This document shows positions 25,501 through 37,633 of a stretch of 64,000 nt of DNA, in pieces. The translations under genes were made by a program, and so were the position numbers. Position 1 is the stretch's first letter. Each line of letters opens with the position of its first letter. The notes beneath the pieces are model-generated. The model was not told where the DNA came from and did not search any database. It worked only from the letters and a program-made list of their open reading frames with translations. The stretch spans positions 1 to 64,000 of the forward strand of contig JABTVA010000010.1 in the NCBI GenBank assembly GCA_015075075.1. Direction: 5' to 3'. Source of the DNA: Deltaproteobacteria bacterium. Lineage in GTDB: Bacteria > Desulfobacterota > GWC2-55-46.

Positions 25501-26448
25501 ATGAGAGAATTCGCTGTTTTCTGGGGCTGCACCATACAGGCCCGCTTCCCGTTCATTGAAAAGTCCACCCGCCTTGTCCTCGAGAGCTTCGGGCTCCCGT
25601 ACAGGGACATAGACGGGTTTACCTGCTGCCCGGAGAAGTCGCTCGTAAACAACGTCGACCGGGGGGCTTTCGTGCTCACGGCCGCAAGGAACGTAGCGCT
25701 CGTGGACGAACTCGGGCTCGACCTCGTAAGCCCCTGCACGGGCTGCGTATCCAACCTTTCGACGGTCAAGGGCGAGCTTAACTCCGACCCGCGCGAGAAG
25801 GCCGAGGTTAACGGGCTCCTTCGCGAGGTAGGCCGCGAGTTCAAGGGCGCATCGAAGCTCCAGCACCTCGTCCCTTTCTTCCACGACACCGTCGGCATAC
25901 ACAAGATAAAGCAGAAGATAAAGAGGGACTTTGCAGGCATGAGGATAGCTCTCCACTACGGCTGCCACATGATAAGGCCGTCCCATGCGCTTAAGAACGA
26001 CGACCCGCTGAATCCCGTCAAGTTCGACAACATCATACGGGGCCTCGGGGCCGAAAGCCTCCAGTTCCTCACAAAGCTCATGTGCTGCGGCCAGGGGCTC
26101 GACAGGGTGGACGCCCACGACAGGGCCCTCGATTTCGCCCGCGTGAAATTGAAGGAGTTGAAGGCCATAGGAGCCGACGCCTTGGTACTCTGCTGCCCTT
26201 CGTGCTTCCTCCAGTTCGACAACAACCAGTTCCTGATGGAGAAGGAAGGGGAGAAGCTCGGCGTCCCTGTAATCTACTTCACCGAACTCCTGGGACTTGC
26301 CCTGGGCTACGACGCCACAGAGCTCGGGATGACGAGCCACAGGGTGGATTGCTCGCCTTTCATCTCGAAATGGGAGGCATTATCCAGGAGGCCCTCGCCC
26401 TCAGCCAGCATGGAGGCCGGGCTTACCGGCCCGAGCGCGCTGGGCTAA
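25501..26448 (+). CDS. hdrB: Heterodisulfide reductase subunit B-like (HdrB) protein
   Basis: About 315 residues with two cysteine-rich CCG domains: C10, FTCCPEKS (C42-C43) and SPCTGC (C79, C82); then HYGCHMIRP, LMCCGQG and VLCCPSC. In methanogen HdrB these bind two noncubane 4Fe-4S clusters that reduce a disulfide; in bacteria such subunits serve flavin-based or quinone-linked thiol/disulfide electron transfer. Start at ATG 25501 after GGAAGG. hdrC follows 11 nt downstream. No HdrA is in the window, so the electron entry point is unknown. Confidence 0.88.
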   Translation: MREFAVFWGCTIQARFPFIEKSTRLVLESFGLPYRDIDGFTCCPEKSLVNNVDRGAFVLTAARNVALVDELGLDLVSPCTGCVSNLSTVKGELNSDPREKAEVNGLLREVGREFKGASKLQHLVPFFHDTVGIHKIKQKIKRDFAGMRIALHYGCHMIRPSHALKNDDPLNPVKFDNIIRGLGAESLQFLTKLMCCGQGLDRVDAHDRALDFARVKLKELKAIGADALVLCCPSCFLQFDNNQFLMEKEGEKLGVPVIYFTELLGLALGYDATELGMTSHRVDCSPFISKWEALSRRPSPSASMEAGLTGPSALG

Positions 26449-26459
26449 GGAGGTTTTCC

Positions 26460-26906
26460 ATGCTCGAAACCAGGCTCAATTTCAAGCTCCTCGAGATGTG
26501 CTCCAGATGCGGCGCGTGCTATTCGATATGCCCGTCCTGCATGAACATCCCGGGCTACGACCCGAGGGAGGTCATAAGGGACATACTCTCAGGGGACCAC
26601 GAGAGGTGGCTCTCCTCCCGCCACATCTGGGAGTGCCTCGAATGCCACTATTGCGTCGAGATATGCTACCAGCACTACGGCTTCGAGAACGCCATGACCG
26701 CGCTCCGCATGGTGGCGGCCAAAAAGGGCATGCACCCGCCGCAGGTCAAGAGGGGCTGGGACATGTTCGTCAAGACCGGCAAGCTCGGCGAGCCGGCCCT
26801 GCCCGCGCGCAAGAAGTTCGGGCTCCCGGAGCCGAAGGCCTCGGGCGGCGACGAGTTCAGGAAGCTCTACGCGCTCTTGAAGGAGAAGCGAGGGGAAGCG
26901 AAATAA
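26460..26906 (+). CDS. hdrC: Heterodisulfide reductase subunit C-like (HdrC) iron-sulfur protein
   Basis: 148 residues from ATG 26460 with AGGAGG 7 nt upstream. Motif one is CSRCGACYSICPSC. Motif two, CLECHYCVEICYQ, has the CX2CX2CX3C ligands but lacks the usual trailing Pro. Soluble ferredoxin-like partner of HdrB. Followed by palindromic repeat A4 and then the glutamate synthase genes. Confidence 0.87.
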   Translation: MLETRLNFKLLEMCSRCGACYSICPSCMNIPGYDPREVIRDILSGDHERWLSSRHIWECLECHYCVEICYQHYGFENAMTALRMVAAKKGMHPPQVKRGWDMFVKTGKLGEPALPARKKFGLPEPKASGGDEFRKLYALLKEKRGEAK

Positions 26907-26917
26907 AATAATGGGAG

Positions 26918-26961
26918 GCGACCTCTAAAACTTGGGGAAAAGATCGATTTTTAGAGGTCGC
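26918..26961. repeat. Repeat family A, copy 4 (minimal palindrome)
   Basis: GCGACCTCTAAAA at the left and TTTTTAGAGGTCGC at the right with GGGGAAAAGATCGA between: the two ends of the long form brought together. It ends 17 nt before the next start codon, so an RNA hairpin here would abut the ribosome-binding site. Confidence 0.75.
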
Positions 26962-26978
26962 TGAGAAGGTGAAAAGCC

Positions 26979-28055
26979 GTGAACCACAATTACCAGAAGG
27001 ACATATCGGGCTGCGGCCTTACGGGCCTCATAAGCAGGAAGAGGAGGAGGGTGAGCGGGAGCCACATAGTAAAGTCGCTCTGCCTCATGACCGACAGGGG
27101 TAACGGCCTCGGCGCCGGGTATGCCGCCTACGGCATATATCCCGAGTTCAAGGACTTCTACGCGTTCCACATAATGTACGACGAGCCTTCGGTGAGGCGG
27201 ACCGTCGAGGATGTCCTCAAGGCAAGCTACCATATCGAGAAGATCGAGGAGATACCGACGAGCCCGGTAAAGACCATACCCATCAGCCCGCTCCTCGTCA
27301 GGTACTTTGTCGAGCCTCTGAAGGAAAAGCTCGTGGGCGACGTGGAGGAATCCGACTTCGTAGTATCCACGGTCATGAGGGTCAACTCCGAAATAGAGGG
27401 CGCTTACATCTTCAGCTCCGGAAAGAACATGGGCGCCTTCAAGGGCGTGGGAAACCCCTCGGACATAGCCGAGTTCTTCAGGATCGGGGAGTACGAGGGC
27501 TATATCTGGACCGCGCACACGAGGTTCCCGACGAACACGCCGGGCTGGTGGGGCGGCGCGCACCCCTTTACCCTCCTCGACTGGTCGATAGTGCATAACG
27601 GCGAGATATCGTCGTACGGGATAAACAAGAGATACCTCGAGATGTACGGCTACAAGCTTACGCTACTTACCGATACCGAGGTCGCGGCCTATCTCCTCGT
27701 CCTCCTCATAAGGAGGCACGGGCTTTCGATACCCGTGGCCTGCTCGGCGCTCGCCTCGCCCTTCTGGAAGAACATAGACCGCATGGACGAGGGCGAGAGG
27801 GAGGCGCTTACCGCGTTGAGGCTCACCTACGGGAGCGCGCTCCTTAACGGCCCCTTCTCGATACTCTTCGGGCACAGCAGGGGGCTCGTCGGCATAAACG
27901 ACAGGATAAAATTGAGGCCGCTCGTGGCCGCGATAAAAGACGACGTGACGTACATGGCCTCAGAGGAGTCGGCCATAAGGGCCATATGCCCCTCGCCCGA
28001 GAAGGTATGGGCCCCCAGGGCCGGAGACCCGGTCATAGTGGACCTCGAGGACTGA
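26979..28055 (+). CDS. Glutamate synthase, glutamine amidotransferase (class II) subunit
   Basis: 358 residues from GTG 26979. A short leader precedes [10 protein letters not shown], whose Cys12 would be the N-terminal nucleophile after processing. Later [20 protein letters not shown] and [11 protein letters not shown] are Ntn-amidotransferase signatures, as is [12 protein letters not shown]. It corresponds to the N-terminal domain of GltB as a separate protein, the archaeal-type split arrangement. It releases ammonia from glutamine for the FMN subunit. Confidence 0.88.
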   Translation: MNHNYQKDISGCGLTGLISRKRRRVSGSHIVKSLCLMTDRGNGLGAGYAAYGIYPEFKDFYAFHIMYDEPSVRRTVEDVLKASYHIEKIEEIPTSPVKTIPISPLLVRYFVEPLKEKLVGDVEESDFVVSTVMRVNSEIEGAYIFSSGKNMGAFKGVGNPSDIAEFFRIGEYEGYIWTAHTRFPTNTPGWWGGAHPFTLLDWSIVHNGEISSYGINKRYLEMYGYKLTLLTDTEVAAYLLVLLIRRHGLSIPVACSALASPFWKNIDRMDEGEREALTALRLTYGSALLNGPFSILFGHSRGLVGINDRIKLRPLVAAIKDDVTYMASEESAIRAICPSPEKVWAPRAGDPVIVDLED

Positions 28056-28110
28056 ATTCGCGGGCCGCTTTAAGGCGCGGCCCATTGAGCAATGCAGGAG
28101 GAATACGGTA

Positions 28111-29619
28111 ATGTTCAGAAGCCTTGCCCCGCCTGAGTATCTGGCGACTATAGACAGGGTAAAATGCATTAGGTGCAAGAGGTGCATCCAGAACTGCGGC
28201 TGGGGGGTATACTCCTGGGGCGGGGACAAGGTCCTCATAGACACCTTTAAATGCGTCAAATGCCTCAGGTGCTATCACTACTGCCCCGAGGAGGCCATAG
28301 AGATAAAGGACAACCCCACCCGCTTCAAGCAGAACGCATACTGGGGCTACAATAACATCAGGAACATCAAGAAGCAGGCCGAGACCGGCGGTATCCCGCT
28401 TACGGGCATGGGGAGCGACCTCCCTTACACGATACTCTTCGATAACCTCCTTATCGACGCCTGCCAGGTCACGAACCCTTCCATCGACCCGCTCCGCGAG
28501 CCGATGGAGCTACGTACCTACCTCGGCAAGAAGCCCTCGAGCGTGAAGATAGAGAAGGGGAAGGACGGCAAGCTCAAGCTTGCGGAGCCGGCTCCGCCGC
28601 AGATAAAGCTCGAGGTCCCGATAATCTTCTCCCCCATGTCCTACGGCTCCATAAGCCTCAACGCCCAGAAGGTGCTCGCCACCGCCGCCAGGGAGTGCGG
28701 CATAGTGATGAACACGGGCGAGGGGGGCCTCCACGAGGACCTGGTGCCGTACAGGAAGAACATCATCGTTCAGGTCGCATCCGGCAGGTTCGGCGTAAAC
28801 CCGGACTACCTGAACGCGGGCGTCGCGGTCGAGATAAAGATAGGCCAGGGCGCAAAGCCCGGCATAGGCGGCCACCTCCCCGGCGAAAAGATCCCCCTTG
28901 AGGTCGCCAAGACCAGGATGATACCTGTCGGCACGGACGCGCTCTCTCCGGCCCCTCAGCACGACATATACTCTATAGAGGACCTAAGGCAGCTCATATA
29001 CGCCATAAAGGAAGCCACGAACTACAAGCCCGTGTCGGTCAAGATAGCCGCGGTGCATAACGTCGCGGCCATCGCCTCGGGAATAGTGCGGGCAGGCGCG
29101 GATATCGTGTACCTGGACGGCTTCAGGGGAGGCACCGGCGCGGCGCCCTCCATCATAAGGGACCACCTCGGCATCCCCATAGAGCACGCGCTCGCGGCGG
29201 TTGACGACAGGCTCAGGCAGGAGGGCATAAGGAACGAGGCCTCCATCATAGCCGCCGGCGGCATAAGGTCGAGCGCGGACGTGGCCAAGGCCATAGCCCT
29301 CGGCGCGGACGCGGTCGGAATAGGCACCGCCGCCCTCATCACGATGGGCTGCACCACCTGCGGCAAGTGCTACACCGGGAACTGCTCCTGGGGCATAACC
29401 ACCCAGAGGCCCGAGCTTACGGCTAGGCTCGACCCCGAGGTCTACGCCGAGAGGCTTATAAACCTCATACACGCCTGGACGCACGAGCTTAAAGAGATAC
29501 TCGGCGCGCTCGGCATAAACTCCATCGAGAGCCTGAGGGGGAACCGCGAAAGGCTCCGCGGAGTGGGGCTCGACTCCTTTACTCTCGACATCCTGGGAGT
29601 AAAGCCGGCGGGCAGATAG
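28111..29619 (+). CDS. Glutamate synthase, FMN-binding catalytic subunit with N-terminal 2[4Fe-4S] domain
   Basis: 502 residues. The N-terminus has CIRCKRCIQNCG and CVKCLRCYHYCPEEAIEI (ferredoxin domain, residues about 15-65), then the GltB synthase barrel: PIIFSPMSYGSISLNAQKVLA, MNTGEGGLHEDL, KPGIGGHLPGEKI, YLDGFRGGTGAAPS, AAGGIRSSADVAKA and the CTTCGKCYTGNC cluster site. It reduces 2-oxoglutarate plus ammonia to glutamate. The fused ferredoxin domain suggests ferredoxin rather than NADPH supplies electrons, matching fdx upstream. Confidence 0.92.
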   Translation: MFRSLAPPEYLATIDRVKCIRCKRCIQNCGWGVYSWGGDKVLIDTFKCVKCLRCYHYCPEEAIEIKDNPTRFKQNAYWGYNNIRNIKKQAETGGIPLTGMGSDLPYTILFDNLLIDACQVTNPSIDPLREPMELRTYLGKKPSSVKIEKGKDGKLKLAEPAPPQIKLEVPIIFSPMSYGSISLNAQKVLATAARECGIVMNTGEGGLHEDLVPYRKNIIVQVASGRFGVNPDYLNAGVAVEIKIGQGAKPGIGGHLPGEKIPLEVAKTRMIPVGTDALSPAPQHDIYSIEDLRQLIYAIKEATNYKPVSVKIAAVHNVAAIASGIVRAGADIVYLDGFRGGTGAAPSIIRDHLGIPIEHALAAVDDRLRQEGIRNEASIIAAGGIRSSADVAKAIALGADAVGIGTAALITMGCTTCGKCYTGNCSWGITTQRPELTARLDPEVYAERLINLIHAWTHELKEILGALGINSIESLRGNRERLRGVGLDSFTLDILGVKPAGR

Positions 29620-29650
29620 CCTTATATCCAGACCTGAAGGGAATCTGAAG

Positions 29651-30382
29651 ATGGTAAAGATAGACGCAAAAGGGACGTATTACCGCGACCTCAATAAAAA
29701 GGTCCGCGAGGCGGTCGAAAAGGGCGAGAAGGAGATAGTCCTCGAGAACGTGAACGGCCAGTACTACATAGGCGACGGCTTGAGGGCCAAGGTCTCCATA
29801 ACCGTGGAAGGCGTTCCTGGCAACGACCTCGCGGCCTTCATGGACGGCCCGACCATAAGGATAAAGTCCAACGCGCAGGACAATATAAGCAACACCATGA
29901 ACAGCGGCAAGGTCATCATCGAAGGGCACGCCGGAGACGTCCTGGGCTACGGCATGAGGGGCGGGAAGCTCCACATAAGGGGAAACGTGGGCTACAGGGT
30001 CGGCATCCACATGAAGGGCGACAAAAGGCAGGGGCCCACGATAATCGTCGGCGGCAATGCAGGCGACTTCTTCGGCGAGTACATGGCCGGCGGGCTCCTC
30101 ATACTCCTGGGCCTTGAAGGCGACGGCCCCATCGTGGGCGATTACCTCGGCACCGGCATGCACGGCGGGACTATATTCGTCAGGGGCGAGGTGGACGGGA
30201 ATATGTGCGGCGCGGAGGTCGGGGTCATGGAGCCTGACGAGGACGATATGAAGGTCCTGAAGGACGCGCTCGCGGACTACTGCGCGGACCTGGGCCTCAA
30301 GCTCGAGGACGTGATGGCCAAAGGGTTCAAGAAGCTGGTCCCGGTGTCGGCCAGACCGTACGGCAACCTCTACGCTTACTGA
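29651..30382 (+). CDS. Glutamate synthase, GXGXG (GltB C-terminal) subunit
   Basis: 243 residues of right-handed beta-helix repeats of the GXGXG type: YYIGDGLRAKVSITVEG, VIIEGHAGDVLGYGMRGG, LHIRGNVGYRVGIHMKG, IIVGGNAGDFFGEYMAGG, YLGTGMHGGTIFVRGEV. Structural third domain of GltB, here separate. Completes a three-gene split glutamate synthase. Ends two nt before a repeat. Confidence 0.9.
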   Translation: MVKIDAKGTYYRDLNKKVREAVEKGEKEIVLENVNGQYYIGDGLRAKVSITVEGVPGNDLAAFMDGPTIRIKSNAQDNISNTMNSGKVIIEGHAGDVLGYGMRGGKLHIRGNVGYRVGIHMKGDKRQGPTIIVGGNAGDFFGEYMAGGLLILLGLEGDGPIVGDYLGTGMHGGTIFVRGEVDGNMCGAEVGVMEPDEDDMKVLKDALADYCADLGLKLEDVMAKGFKKLVPVSARPYGNLYAY

Positions 30383-30531
30383 CAGGCTGCTGAAAAAGTA
30401 AAAATTGATCTTTTCCCCGGACTCTTCGTAGTTACGTGAATAAAAATGCTCACATATTTTCATATATGCTCCGCTTTTTATTCCCGGCCTTCCTCGATTG
30501 CGGGAAAAATCTCTAATTTTTAGAGGTCGCC
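30383..30531 (+). repeat. Repeat family A, copy 5 (long form), with a family B end
   Basis: Begins CAGGCTGCTGAAAAAG (the B-family end), then the long A element: TCCCCGGACTC, CACGTAA complement, AATGCTCACATATTTTC, CATATATGCTCCGC, and ends ATTTTTAGAGGTCGCC. Reverse complement of copy 1 at 9.5 kb over about 130 nt. The composite suggests one element inserted beside another. Confidence 0.8.
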
Positions 30532-30678
30532 TTTATCAAGGCCGCTTTTGGAGACCTGGAACTCGGCAAATTCGGCCCGTACCGGCAGACGCGGCCATTA
30601 AACCTCGAACCGAGGTTTTTTGCGCCAATTGAATCAGCGTGCTTCGGATTCCGCGGCTCGCCCAAAAACCTATTATCC

Positions 30679-30707
30679 TTGACTTGTCAGGTTGAAAAAA
30701 GTACCAT
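30679..30707 (+). promoter_or_regulatory. Promoter upstream of zapB-zapA-6S RNA
   Basis: TTGACT (30679-30684), 17-nt spacer, TACCAT (30702-30707). GGAGGG follows before ATG 30733. Confidence 0.5.
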
Positions 30708-30732
30708 ATAAATGGACCGGAGGGTATTTTGA

Positions 30733-30957
30733 ATGGCGATTGAACAATTTGAAAGGCTGGAGGAGGGGTTACTCCGCCTTCTGGCCGCTCATGAGGCGGC
30801 GTCCGGCGGCGAGAGGCCCTGGGGACGAAATCAGCTCAAAGACCTTAAAATAAGCTGAATTAAAGAACCTGAAGAGACTCGAAGGCAGGACAGGTCAGGA
30901 GAAAAGGTGACGGGCTCCTCGCAAAACTCAAGGAAACCTCATACAGGGGAGCGTGAG
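30733..30957 (+). CDS. zapB: ZapB-like cell-division coiled-coil protein, heavily frameshifted
   Basis: From ATG 30733: MAIEQFERLEEGLLRLLAAH, the start of a short coiled coil as in ZapB; then the frame breaks repeatedly, with EKVTGLLAKLKE-like residues only recoverable near 30,905-30,940. Good Shine-Dalgarno GGAGGG. Identification rests on the coiled-coil start and its place before zapA and 6S RNA. Assists FtsZ ring assembly in other proteobacteria. Confidence 0.5.
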
Positions 30958-30962
30958 GCAGT

Positions 30963-31215
30963 TTGAAGGTCGGCGAGCTTAAGATATTCAGCCACAAGCT
31001 CCTTGTAAAAGCGAAAGAAATGAAGAACCATCCGCGCTGTCGAGTTACTGAACACTAAAGGCCAGAGGAGGTAAAGAACACAAAGCCGTATCTACGCGGA
31101 CCTGGCGCTGTCGCCCTGAGCGCAACGGGCGAGTCGTAAGACAAGAGAGATGCTCGAGGCTGGGAAGGGAAATCGAAAACTTGCTCAAAAGATAGACAGA
31201 AGGCTGGTTAGTTAA
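30963..31215 (+). CDS. zapA: ZapA-like FtsZ-ring protein, heavily frameshifted
   Basis: The start reads KVGELKIFSHKLLVKA, like the ZapA beta-strand start. The C-terminus is recoverable over two frames: ALNATDEL-like, RQEREMLE-like and then EIENLLKR and IDRRLVS with TAA at 31,213. Several indels lie between. ZapA cross-links FtsZ filaments. It precedes a 6S-like RNA, a very common bacterial arrangement that supports both calls. Confidence 0.6.
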
Positions 31216-31219
31216 GCCT

Positions 31220-31400
31220 TCCCCCCTGCCGGGTTAGTGATCTGTCGGTATATTTAGAACCAACACTCTAAATGAGGGAGCCTTCATTGGCTCGCGTACG
31301 GCACGTCCCCCTGCGGGAAAGCCGGAAACATGCCACAGAGGCGCCCACCTGTCTCTGACAGGTTCAAATTACAGTCAACACGGCCCGCGCGAAAGTTAAA
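31220..31400 (+). ncRNA. ssrS: 6S RNA (SsrS)-like
   Basis: Directly after zapA. Segments resembling deltaproteobacterial 6S RNAs: CCTGCCGGGTTAGTGATCTG, GAACCAACACTCTAAATGAG, GGGAGCCTTCATTGGCTC, GGAAAGCCGGAAACATGCC, GCGCCCACCTGT and GACAGGTTCAAATTACAG. 6S RNA mimics an open promoter and binds sigma70 polymerase. Ends are approximate, because the sequence downstream becomes unreliable. Confidence 0.65.
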
Positions 31401-31409
31401 AGCAAACCG

Positions 31410-34400
31410 GCAAAGCAGTAAAGTCGTTACCGAATACATCGTTCTAAGGCCCTTAAGCCGCAACGCCAGCTAATACTCAAACATGAAGCACAAAACTTAC
31501 AAAACAGTAAAGAAACCAGCGCAAAAATGCAACCCCGCATAACCAGCGCATACCAATCTATCACCATCAACAAACCCTTCCAGTTTCCAACAATCCTTCC
31601 ACAGAGTCAATAGCGAAATCTGCCAACACTCTCGGCAAGCTTCGAAAAGCTCCCATTCGAAATCCAGAAACTGCACTCACAATAGTAGAAAAGCACTTCC
31701 CTGTCATCAAATTTATACAGAATCAAGCGAATCGCCCTCTATTCAACTTCAGCAACAAAGTACACAACCGGGCAATATCTTTACCACCACCGCGAAACGG
31801 CAAGAAAGTCTTATCCGCGAAGTAGCCAACGAAACGCAACCCCGCAGAAAATACGCACCAATTAAATTTTTCAAGTACGAAACCTCGACAACTCCACCCG
31901 TCATGCCAACTCCGCTTAAAACCTCCTACCGAAACCAAACGTCAAACACCAGCAACACAAACCTCACCAAGCCATCCAGCCCAGCATTCGGCAAACGCGA
32001 AGCTCAAATTCAACTATGCCAACACCGCGCTCATCTTAGTAAAAAAATCGCACTAACATTCCAAGCCAGCAAAAACCTCCCTCCAACCCCGGCAGCCACC
32101 AATCTCGCGACATAACCGAAAAGCAGAAGTCACTCCAACCGCTAAAAACACAAAGAAACGCAAAAACGAAACACCGCGCATTTAACATACCTAACAAGCC
32201 ACACGGCAGAAAGTCACCAACGCCAGAAAATATAAACCATCATTATCATTGCATTACCACTTTATCTTTACGATATCACCAAAGTGAATCAGTACACCAA
32301 AATACGGCACAACCTCAGCCACCGCAAAGAAAAACACCAACTATCGCCAGCAACAAAACCGAAACATAAAAAAATCGCCGCTCAGCAAAACATAACCTTC
32401 GAAAAACAAAAATTTAAAAACAAAGAAAAAACTCAAACCCACGCAAAAAAGCCGCAAAAAACACCAACAAAAAGCCAAAACCACCAAACAAAACACCAAA
32501 ATTCAAAAACAACAACACTCCACCAAAAAATCAAAACACCAGCAAAGTAACCCTCATCTCCGCCAAAACACGGCAAACAAAAACCCCTGGCAAAAACATC
32601 TCCACCAGAAGCAAAGAATACTCATCGAAATAGAAACAAAAACCGCTTAGCCAGAAACTCGCAAAGAATAAAAGAAAAACCGGCAAAAACCGGCAAAAAA
32701 TAAAACCACTCCGCCATCAGAAGCCCTCAGCAATACGCCAAAACCATCTCAATCGTAAACACCACCGAAACATGCAAAATGAAAAGCACATCACCGGCAA
32801 AACGCCATCCACCATCAAGCCCGCAACCGCATAAACATCACCATAAACAACACACCAAAACCATCATCCCCTACCAACCACAACAGTAAAGAGAAAATAA
32901 CCAAGCAATCGCTCAAACGCTCACCAACAACAACCGAAAACCACACCTTCGAGAATAGAAAATATCTCAAAAGTAATCAAAATCAACAAACATAAGCGAG
33001 AAAGAAACTATATTCAACACCGCCTCCAGAATCACAAAAAACCAACTCCGCAAGAAAAACTCCATTCAAGACACTTTACGCTCAAACATCTATTCACTTC
33101 AATAAATAGCCTTCATCTGCAGTAACAACCTCAAAACTCAAACTGCCGCTTAAAAACCACTCAGAAAGAAGTCAAACTTCTCCACCAACATCAGAAAAAC
33201 GCCGAACCACGAAAAGTAAAAAACACATACCTATCAGCACCAGAAAACACCAACTCCAACGAAATCCACCAAAATAATCGCCACCAACCAACACCATGGC
33301 AACACACCACAAAAACATCTTCCAGCATACTAGTACGAAACCGCAGGCCACACTCTCTACCGCAAACGCACCACCAAAATAACCCGAAACTTCATCTCGC
33401 TTAACCTGAAAAAAACAACAACTTCAGCAAAGCCAGAAAAACGCCACCCTACCAACCAGAAAAATCAAGTCATAGCCAAAACCCGAAACCATGAAACAAC
33501 AGCCACCGTAAATACTCTCAAAAACACTGCCGCAAAAATAAAAAAAAAACTCCACCTACCCGAACGAAATAAAAGCCAGCATCACCAAAATAAAACGTAA
33601 AATTCATAATAACCAAGCTACTAGCTTGAAAACTTTCTGTAAAAAGTTTCCCAAACCTCAAAACACAATTCCACAAGAACCCCGGCAAAACCTCTCAGAA
33701 AAACAAAAAGCTCTTAGAAAAGGCAAAAAACACACAAAAAATTCTCCAAAAAGGCCCCAACATCATCGCAAAAACCCGAAATAGAAAAAGCCGTATTATT
33801 CACAAAGAATGTGGCCCGGCAATGGCCGTAAAACTATACCCCTAACTCGTAAAACATTCGCCAACCTCGCCAAAACAATGAAAGAAACACCGCAAACGCT
33901 TCGCTTTCCAGAAACCGCCAAAACACAAAACAAAGCATCATCACAACAACCACTCTAGAACAAAGAAATATACAACTACACCACACTCCAAACCGAAAAC
34001 TTACCACAACCACCAACTACCCTCGCGCACCGAAACAAGTAGAAGCATTACGAAAACACCCTCAGCATAAAAATCAGCATTATAACCTCATAAACACGTC
34101 TTCGCAAGTACACCAGTACCCATTCAAAGGCAAAAGCGAATATCATAAAAACTAAACCGAAACGCCAGCGTCATATCAACGCCACGAAACAACCTCAGAA
34201 AAACGCACTAGCATAACATAACCAAAACTCACCAAGCACTATCATCGCACTCCACCACATGCAAACCTCTGACCAGAAAAGTACTCCAAACGCAACATTC
34301 CTAACAACACCAGCATAGCAGCAACAGGCCCATCACCAAGACCAAAAGAGCAATACTCAAAAAGTTTCCTACAGCAAATACCCGCTTAAAAATTCAACGC

Positions 34401-35640
34401 GGCAAAATCAGCTTTACGAAATTTACCATCACAGCAGCACCTCCGGCAAGAAAACAAGTCGGCCAACACATAAAAAACCGCGAAAACTGAAAAGATAAAA
34501 CGAAAGCAAATCAAAAGTATAAAAAGTAGCAGAATAATCTCCGAAAACTCATTAAGCAAAAACTCGCCAAAACCAGAAAACCGCAAAAAGCCGCCAGAAA
34601 TTTCAACCCACCACCAAAACCTACATCTCAAGCACACAATCCCTCATACAGAAAATTGAAAGAACCCTCAACCATCAAGCCCACACCACTACTATCAACT
34701 ACCAGCAATAAACAAACAACAAAAACGAAACGAAAACCCCAACCACCAAGAGAAATCCAACTTTCCAACACCCTACACATCACCAGCATTCAAAATACGA
34801 AAAACCAAAAAACAATACTTCAGCAAAATAAGGTAAAACCACAATTCAACATAATTAACCGCCCCAATGCCACACGAATGTCAAAAACAGAACAACCCAA
34901 AAATACTCAGAAAAAGCCCTGTATACAATTCATCTACCCACTCGCCACAAACTACAACTCCGTAATGCGCAGCAGAACGTAAACTCAGCAAACCCACTCT
35001 TAACCACCGCAGCAAAAACTCCAAAGAAATAAAAGCAAAAACACCGTAGTCACCATAACCCCTCCTCAAAAGCACAAACATGCAGAAAATAAGCAAAATC
35101 CCTCGAAAACACATCAACACCAACCTCCAGAAATATTCAGCAAAAATCGCAAACATCTCAAACAGCTCATAATGCGCTCGCCACAACATACCCTCCAACA
35201 CCCAGCAGAAAATCGCTTGAGCCACAGGCAAACACCGAAACACAAAAACCCACCACAACAAGCTAAAGAAAACCGAAAACGAACAAAACAGCACTCACCC
35301 ACAGAAACTCTTTCTCAAGAAAGAAACCCCAGAATATCGAAGACATTGAGAATCACGACTACCAACGAGCACTTCTAACTACCATAAAAGTACGCAAACC
35401 CCTTGCCAACGTGGCTCCACCCTCAGAAACAGAAAGCTTGTCAAAAAGCAGAAGCCAAGTAAACAACGAAAAGTTACACAACCAGAAATAGAAAATCCAC
35501 CAGAAAAAGCAGAAGTACTCATACAAACGGCAAGAATTTCTTCAAAAAGTACCTTCACATAGAACAGCAACGCACCTAATCCCACAACACTGAACAGCGA
35601 ATATTCACCCCACTACCGAAACTCCCATCCACATAATTTC
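31410..35640. other. A/C-dominated tract with no readable gene (suspected corrupted consensus)
   Basis: About 4.2 kb in which A and C dominate and G and T are scarce; for example 32,461-32,520 holds 36 A, 20 C, 3 T and 1 G. There are no tandem repeats, no long open frame on either strand with family-like residues, and no codon-phase pattern. The change is gradual: 6S RNA still reads, A/C excess grows past 31,450, and normal sequence returns near 35,640 just before rRNA promoter-like sequence. I believe real genes lie under this tract but cannot be read. See findings. Confidence 0.8.
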
Positions 35641-35681
35641 AAGTACCCACGCCTGCCACTTTATCTTAGCCTTTTATTTTG

Positions 35682-35711
35682 TTAACAAAATTTGAAACGC
35701 CATTATATAAC
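35682..35711 (+). promoter_or_regulatory. Probable rRNA operon promoter
   Basis: TTAACA (35682-35687), 18-nt spacer, TATAAC (35706-35711), about 285 nt before the 16S. A leader with CTCTTTGAAAACTAAATAGC at about 35,930 resembles pre-rRNA leaders, and a similar CTCTTTGA phrase precedes the 23S at 37,880. Confidence 0.5.
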
Positions 35712-35994
35712 CCCTGCCCCAAACAAACAAACTTTCAACCAACATCCAGTTTCGAAACGGCAACAACGGCAAAACCAGAAAAAAACAAAGTACCAGAAAA
35801 AACCAACATTTAACAAGCCATAAATAATTTAAATTCACTGCAATTTCCAAAATTCACCATCACCACATAGAACCCTGCAATAATAGCCCCAAAAAAGCAA
35901 GCAATAAAATTTTCCGTCTTCTGCTCTTTGAAAACTAAATAGCAAGCACAGTCAAAACCCTAAATCACCCCCTTTAAATTCCAGAATCAGAACT

Positions 35995-37458
<1,464 letters not shown>

Positions 37459-37633
37459 GGAGAACCGGTCCGCGCCCTCGCGTCAAGCGAGGCATAGGGC
37501 CTTCTCTTTGAAAGACCTTTGAAGGGTTTCAGGTTGAACTCGCTTGCTATTTGGTTTACAAGAGCGAGCGTTCTTTTCACCAGAAGGCCCAGGGCCTTTA
37601 AGGCCGGAATCGAATACAGCCCCACCGCAACAA

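Noticed and set aside
25285..26340. 351-codon open frame antisense to hdrB
   Set aside because: hdrB has clear cysteine motifs on the plus strand; the antisense product has no recognisable domain.
32284..32550. 88-codon open frame in the A/C tract, rich in Lys, Gln and Thr
   Set aside because: Composition simply reflects A/C bases; no start signal, no family motif and no codon-phase periodicity. The tract lacks T, so stops are rare by chance.
34386..35294. Leu/Phe/Trp-rich open frames on the minus strand that look like membrane proteins
   Set aside because: They are the complement of A/C-rich sequence (G/T-rich), which automatically encodes Leu, Phe, Val, Cys and Trp. No ribosome-binding site or family match.
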